Of a stretch of DNA of 64,000 nucleotides, positions 56,875-64,000 are shown piece by piece (the stretch's first letter is position 1; every line of letters begins with the position of its first letter). The notes beneath the pieces were generated by a model. It ran no database searches, was not told the origin of the DNA, and saw nothing but the letters and a program-made list of their open reading frames with translations. Location: positions 62,001 through 126,000 of the forward strand of contig JBBPBK010000144.1 of assembly GCA_039720395.1 (NCBI GenBank), given 5' to 3'. The position numbers were made by a program, and so were the translations under genes. The DNA comes from Liquidambar formosana (lineage: Eukaryota > Streptophyta > Magnoliopsida > Saxifragales > Altingiaceae).

Positions 56875-59800
56875 TCAAACATGATATTTCTTCAATTGAT
56901 CCAAATTAGTTGGACGAGCGAACTCAATTCCATCTAAATCCATGAGGCGAACAGCCCCTGCTGGCAATATCTCTTTGATAATGTATGGCCCACCCCAACT
57001 TGGCTTGAATTTTCCCCGCGGATCGAACACTGGAGCTCTAATTTCTTTCAGCACTACATCCCCTTTCTTTAGACCTCGATCTTTGACATGCTTGTTGAAT
57101 GGTCTGGCAACTCTCCGTTGATACCCCTGAACATAATACAGCGCCCTTAAACGCCTTTCATCCAGCAAAGCTAACTCATCATAGCGGCTCTTAACCCAGT
57201 CCACTTCTGTTATCTGGCTCTCCACGGCAACTCTTAGTGAAGGAACTTCCAATTCAACTGGCAACACGGCCTCCATTCCATAAACTAGAAAATAAGGGGT
57301 AGCCCCTGTTGACGACCTTATTGATGTTCTGTAACCCCATAGAGCCAATGGCAACTTCTCATGCCAGTCTGTGTGTGAGTCCGCAGTCTTCTGTAGTATC
57401 TTCTTGATGTTCTTGTTAGCTGCTTCCACCGCTCCATTAGTCTGAGGACGGTATGGTGACGATAGATGGTGGGCTATGCCGTACTTTTGCAAGAGCTCAT
57501 GGGTTTCTTTCTGAAAGTGCTGGCCATTGTCTGAGATAACTTCATGCGGTACCCCATATCGATAGATGATGCTGTGCTGTATGAACTGTGCTACTTTCTT
57601 GGAATTCAAGGTCTTGAAGGATGCTGCTTCCACCCATTTAGTGAAGTAGTCGATGGCAACCAGGATGTATTCATGCCCATTTGACGCCTTTGGCTTGATC
57701 TGTCCGATGATATCTATCCCCCATACTGCGAATGGCCAAGGTGACGACATACTTGTTAAAGGTATAGAAGGCAAATGTTGTCCACTGGCGAACAGTTGGC
57801 ATTTGTGGCACTTCTTGACATGTGCATGGCAGTCTCTTTCCATGGTAGACCAGTAATAGCCTAGCCTCATGATTTTCTTAGCTAACATATAGCCATTCAT
57901 ATGCGGAGCCCCTGTCCCTTCATGGATTTCTTTAATCAGATGCTCGGCTTCCTCCTCGGTGACACACAGCAGGTGGATCCCGTCGTATGATCTCCGATAT
58001 AGCTTTCCTCCACAAAGTACATAGTGACTCGCCAACCACCTTAGGGTTTTTCTATCGATACGAGATGCTCCTTCTAGGTATTCCCTTTCTTCAATGAACT
58101 TCTTTATGTCATGGAACCACGGACGGCCATCATTTACCTCTCCTCCTCGGATTGCACAACAATACACAAGCTTGTCTCGGCATTCTATCACCAACGGCTT
58201 CACATTTCCCCCTTCAGGTATCTCCACTATGGATGCTAGGGTCGCCAAGGCATCAGCGAACTGGTTCTTGTTCCTTGAAAGGTAGTTAAATTCTATCTCT
58301 GAGAACTCCTTGGTTAGAGCTTCCAGGTAGGCATGGTAGGGTAGCAGCTTCTCATCTCGAGTTTTCCACTCCCCTTTTATCTGACAAATGATTAGCGCCG
58401 AGTCCCCGAACACTTCTAATTCTTTGATCCCCAATTCAAGTGCCGCTTCCAGTGCTAGGATACAGGCCTCATACTCAGCAATGTTGTTGGTAGCTTCAAA
58501 CCCCAACTTGACCGCCAACGGTGTAAATGCCTCTTCGGGTGAGACCAGCAGGACTCCTATCCCATAACCTTTCTTATTGGCTGCCCCATCGAAGTATACT
58601 CTCCAAGTTTTTCTACCAATCTCTAGCACGTCCTCATCTGGGAATTGATCATTGAACGGAGCGGATGATGACACCGGACAGCTGGCTAGGTAGTCTGCGA
58701 TGACGCTTCCCTTGATAGACTTCTGATTCACGTACTTGATGTCGAATTCATTGAGGAGAATTGACCATCGAGCAGTTCTGAATGACAATACTGGCCTTTC
58801 TACCAGGTACTTCAACGGGTCCATGCGATTTATCAAGAACACTTCGAAGGACATCATGTAGTGCCGGAGTTTCTGCATCGCCCATACTAGTGCCACACAA
58901 GCCTTTTCAATTGCATTGTACTTCACTTTATAGTCTGTCATTTTCTTGCTTAAGTAATAAATGGCATTTTCCTTTGTAGACCCTTCAAGATATTGAGCTA
59001 ACATAGCTCCCGTCGCGGTTTCGGTGACCGTTAAGTATAACAAAAGTGGCGCACCTTGCCGTGGGGGAACTAAGATTGGAGGATTGCTCAAGTATCTCTT
59101 AATGGTCTCAAAGGCCTCTTGGCATTCTTCGTTCCATACTTTTGGCACACCTTTCTTAAGCAATTTGAAGATTGGTTCGCAAACTATGGTCAAGTTGGCA
59201 ATGAATCGGCTTATGTATTGAACTCTTCCCAGAAAACCCCGGATCTGCTTCTCAGTGCTAGGCGGCTCCATCTCCACAATAGCTTTTATCTTCCCTGGGT
59301 CCACTTCGATACCTCTCTGAGTGATCATAAACCCCAATAACTTGCCTGCAGTGATACCAAAAGCGCACTTCTGTGGGTTGAGACGGAGATTGTACTTTTT
59401 TGCTCGCTCTAGGAATTTCTCTAGTGCCTTGAAATGCCCTTCTCTATCCACGGACTTTACGATCATATCATCGACATAAACCTCGACTTCCTTATGGATC
59501 ATATCATGCAATAAGGTCGTAGCTGCTCTTTGGTAAGTAGCCCCAGCGTTTCTTAAGCCAAAAGGCATTACCTTGTAACAGTACGTTCCCCATTGCGTGA
59601 TAAAGGCTGTTTTCTCCATGTCTTGAGGCGCCATCTTTATCTGGTTATACCTGGAGAATCCGTCCATGAAGGAGAGGAGTGCATGTCCCACTGTACTATC
59701 CACCACCACGTCGATATGGGGTAAAGGAAAGTCATCCTTAGGGCTCGCGGCGTTGAGATCTCGGAAATCGACACACATCCTTACTTTCCCATCTTTTTTA

Positions 59801-60234
59801 GGCACAGGCACTATATTCGACAACCACTCGGGGTACTCCACAACTTGGAGGAAACCCGCGTCTAGTTGTTTAGTTACCTCTTCTTTTACTTTTAGAGCCC
59901 ATTCTGGTTTTAATCTTCTGAGTTTCTGCTTTACCGGCTTCTTTAGGGAATTAGTGGGGATATAGTGTTGCACAATATCGGGGTCGATGCCAGGCATGTC
60001 TTCATAAGACCATGCAAAAGCCATAATGTTGGCTTTCAAGAGGGAGATCATCTTTTCTTTTTCAACGAGGGAGAGGGTTTTCCCAATTTTAACTATTCTT
60101 GGCAATTCATTCGTCCCTAAGTTGATTGATTCCAATTCATCCATATTAGGTTCGGTGACGCCCCTTTTCCTTTGCTCAACGAGCTCCGGGGGGACATCGT
60201 TGCTAGGATCTATATCCATGCCATAAATATCCAT
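56875..60234 (-). CDS. pol of element B: RT, RNase H, archaeal RNase H, integrase
   Basis: Open 1,119-residue frame from MDIYGMDID. RT near residues 100-270 with CVDFRDLN, MPFGLRNAGATYQR and YVDDMIV (YVDD at 253-256); gypsy RNase H; archaeal RNase H with YFDGAANKKGYGIG, NNIAEYEA, FGDSAL and NQFADALATLA; integrase with HHCC finger (CHKCQLF), Asp in WGIDIIG, Asp in SDNGQHF and Glu in NGAVEAANKN; a C-terminal DNA-binding part without chromodomain. One oddity: the RT motif DGFSGYNQI has Arg for the conserved Gly (DGFSRYNQI, residue 195), which may weaken the enzyme. Expressed, presumably, by splicing from gag-pro. Confidence 0.95.
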   Translation of the reverse strand: MDIYGMDIDPSNDVPPELVEQRKRGVTEPNMDELESINLGTNELPRIVKIGKTLSLVEKEKMISLLKANIMAFAWSYEDMPGIDPDIVQHYIPTNSLKKPVKQKLRRLKPEWALKVKEEVTKQLDAGFLQVVEYPEWLSNIVPVPKKDGKVRMCVDFRDLNAASPKDDFPLPHIDVVVDSTVGHALLSFMDGFSRYNQIKMAPQDMEKTAFITQWGTYCYKVMPFGLRNAGATYQRAATTLLHDMIHKEVEVYVDDMIVKSVDREGHFKALEKFLERAKKYNLRLNPQKCAFGITAGKLLGFMITQRGIEVDPGKIKAIVEMEPPSTEKQIRGFLGRVQYISRFIANLTIVCEPIFKLLKKGVPKVWNEECQEAFETIKRYLSNPPILVPPRQGAPLLLYLTVTETATGAMLAQYLEGSTKENAIYYLSKKMTDYKVKYNAIEKACVALVWAMQKLRHYMMSFEVFLINRMDPLKYLVERPVLSFRTARWSILLNEFDIKYVNQKSIKGSVIADYLASCPVSSSAPFNDQFPDEDVLEIGRKTWRVYFDGAANKKGYGIGVLLVSPEEAFTPLAVKLGFEATNNIAEYEACILALEAALELGIKELEVFGDSALIICQIKGEWKTRDEKLLPYHAYLEALTKEFSEIEFNYLSRNKNQFADALATLASIVEIPEGGNVKPLVIECRDKLVYCCAIRGGEVNDGRPWFHDIKKFIEEREYLEGASRIDRKTLRWLASHYVLCGGKLYRRSYDGIHLLCVTEEEAEHLIKEIHEGTGAPHMNGYMLAKKIMRLGYYWSTMERDCHAHVKKCHKCQLFASGQHLPSIPLTSMSSPWPFAVWGIDIIGQIKPKASNGHEYILVAIDYFTKWVEAASFKTLNSKKVAQFIQHSIIYRYGVPHEVISDNGQHFQKETHELLQKYGIAHHLSSPYRPQTNGAVEAANKNIKKILQKTADSHTDWHEKLPLALWGYRTSIRSSTGATPYFLVYGMEAVLPVELEVPSLRVAVESQITEVDWVKSRYDELALLDERRLRALYYVQGYQRRVARPFNKHVKDRGLKKGDVVLKEIRAPVFDPRGKFKPSWGGPYIIKEILPAGAVRLMDLDGIEFARPTNLDQLKKYHV

Positions 60235-60253
60235 AGAGGAGAGAAAAGAGACA

Positions 60254-60424
60254 CTGCATATATAGAGAAAGAAAGCACACTTTATTGACTAGGAATAATG
60301 GGAATGACACACAAAAGAAAGAAGGAAAACAAACAAATCTGTATCAATACTATGACTCCACAAAGTGAGTAAAGTAGATACATCTTATTGAATTAGGGAA
60401 ATATTACTAAACTAAGACACCTAC
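60254..60424 (-). other. Predicted protease-RT intron of element B (171 nt)
   Basis: Donor TT|GTAGGT overlaps the gag-pro stop TAG (60421-60423); acceptor ATATATGCAG|T. Joining gives the same residues at the junction as in A (SSFVSFLSS before MDIYG), while the intron sequences between differ. Confidence 0.68.
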
Positions 60425-63400
60425 AAGCTGCTATCAGGTAGGCCAAGGTCTTCTTCTTCATGGATCTCCGCAATGACACCACATTCAAGGTACCAATTCA
60501 GGAATGGCACGGTAGCATGGCTAATGGATGAACCCTGGAGTTCTTCAATGGTCGAGTCTTCCACGGTGAGGATCATGTCTTGGAACATTTCAGTCATAGC
60601 CCCCGCATCAAGGTTCTCTGCCCAGTCTTCCTCTTTCTTTTCCCAGAACTCATCATTGATGGCTTCATCATCCACCATTTCAACTGTGATTAGATACCAT
60701 TCGGTGAAGAAGATTTCAAAACCCGGAACTCGGATCTTGGTAGCTTGGTCAAAGGTGGGCTCTGAAACCCGCAATATAGAAAATCATCCCCTTCTTTGAC
60801 GAAGTAACCATTCAAAGTAGGTCGATATGGCGAGATCTTTAGGTCTGGCACCCTTCCCTCGGCTTTGGCTCTTACTTTCTCTTTGTTCCTCTTCAGCATT
60901 TTCGCATAATCATTTTTGGAGGGCTCATATCCTAACCCAAAAGTATATGAGGTGACACGACTTTGAATAGACGTAGGGATCCCTTGTTGGCGACGCCCTA
61001 GCCCCATGCCTGGAAAGAAACTCATCCTTCTCATGATTTCACCAACATGCAAGTTGCCATGGGGGCAAAAGTCCAAGGGTATTAATTCACCCTTTTCGAG
61101 CTCATTCTCAATGCATTGGACATAGTCAAACCCAGATAGCGGTATCGCTGCTGATTCGGGTTGTATCTCACATATAGGCACACCTGCGAGTTTCAATTCA
61201 TAGTCCCCTTGAAGCGTTACTATGGCTCCTTCATAAGGAAACTTCACCTTTTGATGGAGTGAAGATGGCACAGCCCCAGCAGGATGGATCCAAGGTCGGC
61301 CCAACAGCAAGTTGAAACATGACAGCACATCCAACACTTGGAATTCCACCCTAAATTCAGTGGGTCCCATGATAAGAGGCAAAGTAACTACCCCTATTAC
61401 TTCTCGACGGGTGTTGTCATAAGCTCTTACGGTCTGCCCGGATGGCGTGAAATCAGTGGGTCCCAAACCCAAAACAGTGGCAGTTCGGAGAGGACATACA
61501 TTCAGTGCGGACCCATTGTCGATAAGAACGGTGGGAACCCTCTTCCCCATAGTGTCAACGGTCACATAGAGAGCTTGAGAATGTCTCAGCCCGCTTTTAG
61601 GTAGGTCTACATCGGTGAACACAATGGTTGAGTTCTTGGGAGTTGGATTCACCAAATGTACCAATCCCTCGGGGGATGTGTCAACAGGCACTTGTATCTG
61701 ATTCAACAGTTTCAACACGGTCTGTCTGTGCTTATGCGAGGCCATGAGCAAGCCCCAAATAGTAATGTTGGCATTGGTCTTCTTCAGCTGCCTAAGCACT
61801 TCATCCTCTTCTTCTTGCAAGCTAGGACGCCTCTGCCCTTCCAAATCTTCCAACGGATTTTCAGATTCTAGGTGGGGGGGCTTGAAATGACGACCCCCTC
61901 TGGTTATATGGTCCAACTCATCATCGCTAGCCCATATGTCATGGACTTCCTCGGAGTCATTCATCAAGTCATCCCATTCTATCATGTCGATGCTCTCCAT
62001 CTCTGTCGGCAAGTCATCCCAACCTGAAGGGACTATCGGCTCATCTGATATCGGACTTGGGCTTGAGTACAGCACATAGTAATCAAATTTCCCCGACGCT
62101 TCACCTAATAGGCCAACCTGAGGATCCCCTGCTTCATATCTTTCTTTCAGCTCTTGTTGGATAGATTTCTTTGGCAACAACAAAACCTTTTGGTCAATGA
62201 GGTCTTGGATGATCTTTTTTAGTATGGAACAAGCCTCGGTGTCATGACCGGGTGCACAATGGTATTGGCAATATTGGTGAGGGGTTGAGGGCCTTGGCTT
62301 TGGTGGAAGTGGCATGATAAGGCTGTTATTGCGGCAAATGGTGAAGAGACGGGTTAAGGTCATGGGGAGCGGAGTGTATTGTCTTATGGGATGGCGAGGG
62401 CGAGAGGATTCAACCCCAATGGCATTTATGGTGTTAGGTGGGGGTGTGTTGTTGTGTGATGGGAGAGGATTACGGGTGACATTTGGACGGGTTGGTGGTG
62501 AAATGACTTGCTTGTCAATGAGGTCTTGGACTTGGTGGCGAAGGCGAATACAGCGATTGGTGGCATGGCCTTTGGATTGGTGGTACTTGCAGTACTCATT
62601 CTCATTGTAGCTCTTGGGTAAGGGATTTGGTGGAGGTCTTGGGTCGAGTGGCTTCAATAGGTCACGACTTATGAGCTTTTCAAGGACTCTTTCGAGTGGC
62701 ATGAATAGGTCAGTGAATTGGCGAGGTGGGTTGACATCATTGAGAGAAAAGGGTTGGATTGGTTGAGTTATGGTGTTGACCTCGGCATTGTTCTTCCCAG
62801 TAAAGTTTGTCTTGTGACTCCTCACTTCCTCAGTCTTGATTGTCCCATCATTGATAGCATCTTCAACCTGCGTGCCAGCCCCAATGAGAGCTTTGAAATT
62901 TGGGAAATAGTGGGCAAATAGGTGCTTGTGATACACGGGCAGCAGGTTCTTAACCACTAACTGAATTTGGTCCTCCTCATTCGGCCTATCCGTCATTCTC
63001 GACGCCTTTTGTCTCCACCTTGTAATGTAAGCGGAGGAAGTTTCATGAGCCCCTTGCTTGGTAGTTTCTAGGTCCCTTTGAGTAACGTCCACCTCTGTGT
63101 TATACTTGTAGTGCTCTGAAAACTCATTGCATATGTCTTCCCAAGTCCGGGTTCTATTCTCATCCAAGGATAAAAACCATTTCAAAGCAGAAGTGGCCAA
63201 GGTTTCATGGAACATTTGAGCTAAAAGCTCGTCAGTAGCCCCTCGAGGTGCATAGCTCGCACGTACATCTTCAAATGAGTCTTAGGGCAACCCGTCCCAT
63301 CGAACTTTTCTAACTCCGGCATCTTGAATTGTAGTGGAATACGAGCCGTTGGAAACAGGGATAGAGTCCGCACATCGACCATGTCATCAGCCCTGCGAAT

Positions 63401-63823
63401 CCCTTTTATGGTTCTCTCCAAAGCTTCTACCTTGCTAGCTAACACGGAATCACTGCTAGTACTTTTCCCCTTGGCTTCCCCTTCTAGGTTGGTGACCTCA
63501 GGTTTCGAGCTACTTTCCCCCCTTGTCTTGGTGTTCTCATTGGATTGAGGTCCCTCTTCGGTGCCAGCCCCATGAGGTATACCCGAGGAATGGGCCTTAG
63601 AGCCATTTTGTTCAAGATCCGCCATCTTCTGTTGGTTCTCTTGAGCCATTTTCAATGCGGTATCGGATGTCTCGGCGGTATGGTCAAGCTTGGCCATGAT
63701 GGCTTTCAGGCAAGCCTCAAGGTCAAAGTGCCCCTCACTAGTTCTTTCATCGACCATGTCTGTCTGATGGGTAGACTCAACACTCACTAGACGCCCTTGT
63801 GGATTGCGGATCCAAGCCAGCAC
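60421..63823 (-). pseudogene. gag-protease of element B with two frameshifts
   Basis: Homologous to A from LAWIRNPQGRL to LPDSSL. A one-base deletion near 63246 (CACCTCGAGG against CACCCTCGAGG in A) shifts the frame inside the capsid region. Another near 60763 (GGGTTTCAGAG against GGGTTCCCAGAG) shifts it after the protease and G-patch. The middle frame (63215-60690) still has the gag domain, knuckles CKYHQSKGHATNRC and CQYHCAPGHDTEAC, protease LIDNGSALNVCP, and GMGLGRRQQGI. The start lacks a clear ATG as in A. Confidence 0.92.
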
Positions 63824-64000
63824 GTCTATGGATAGAAAAGTTTTAACCTTTAGCCTAAGGATCTGTCCTAAACCTCCATATTTTCCTTAATGAATTCGGT
63901 CTCTACACCATGTTCAATTAATTCATTCCTTTTATCCAATTACCTTTACAGGGGTCATGGATTAAGGGTATGTTTTAAAGAATAGGGCATAGAGTCCTTC
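63824..64000 (-). other. Leader of element B, cut by the window edge
   Basis: Matches the A leader at about 46900-47085 (for example CAATTACCTTTACA followed by GGGGTCATGG). No coding sequence seen. Confidence 0.6.

Larger units (their letters stand above)
28868..64000 (-). mobile_element. Gypsy Tat/Ogre-type element B (minus strand, runs off right edge)
   Basis: 3' LTR 28868-29784 plus 50880-52775, split by element A. Then, going right, come a 3' tandem-hairpin region (52860-54790), an antisense DUF7745-like gene (55261-56547), pol (56875-60234), an intron (60254-60424), gag-protease (60421-63823), and the start of the leader to 64000. Homologous to A throughout but clearly diverged. It lacks the spliced antisense gene of A. 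Its 5' LTR and target duplication lie outside the window. gag-pro carries two single-base deletions, while pol is open. Confidence 0.92.

Noticed and set aside
1..64000. tRNA, rRNA or other host RNA genes
   Set aside because: No cloverleaf with A and B boxes or ribosomal sequence was recognised; the tRNA-like words are primer sites of retrotransposons.

Overview
The window is plant nuclear DNA. It is almost entirely a stack of nested LTR retrotransposons, with no ordinary host gene that I can defend. Plant origin follows from the long-LTR Ty3/gypsy elements of the Tat/Ogre type (a second, archaeal-type RNase H and a pro-pol intron), antisense genes of the plant mobile domain class, a Ty1/copia element primed by initiator tRNA-Met, an L1-type LINE tail and a CACTA-like end. 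An angiosperm is likely; the species cannot be named from this sequence.

Layout. (1) 1-7884: part of a decayed minus-strand copia element, with its 5' LTR at 6226-7884 and a tRNA-Met primer site. It is inserted in the gag of an older minus-strand gypsy relic, D (7885-9921). (2) 9922-24556: gypsy element C on the plus strand. It carries only a broken gag and no pol. Its 3' LTR is split by a solo LTR of family B (18258-21068, target duplication ATAGT), and a truncated second internal copy follows (LTR-internal-LTR-internal). (3) 24557-25486: LINE 3' end. (4) 25487-28867: AT-rich DNA with a probable CACTA terminus near 27439. (5) 28868-64000: gypsy element B on the minus strand, continuing past the right edge. 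Its 3' LTR is split by a complete 21,090-bp element A (29785-50874, target duplication CAAAT on both sides).

A and B share one plan. Sense (minus) order is LTR, tRNA primer site, gag-protease, a short intron, RT/RNase H/archaeal RNase H/integrase, a tandem-repeat 3' region, LTR. On the opposite strand, between integrase and the 3' LTR, they carry antisense genes with their own TATA boxes. One is a DUF7745-like single-exon gene (intact in A, one nonsense codon in B). A alone also has a seven-exon plant-mobile-domain gene of 580 codons in which every intron is phase 0. A has a nonsense codon in integrase and B has two single-base deletions in gag-pro, so neither looks autonomous by itself.

The most unusual signal is structural. 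Across families, repeated or homologous segments keep the ability to fold into hairpins while the stem sequence changes on both sides together. This is seen in the 3' tandem arrays of A, B and C, in a U5 stem-loop of all three LTR families, and in an analogous trio inside the copia element. A GC-rich palindrome of about 60-80 bp stands upstream of the LTR promoters of A and C and of each antisense gene. All of this was read by eye; fold and covariation statistics were not computed.
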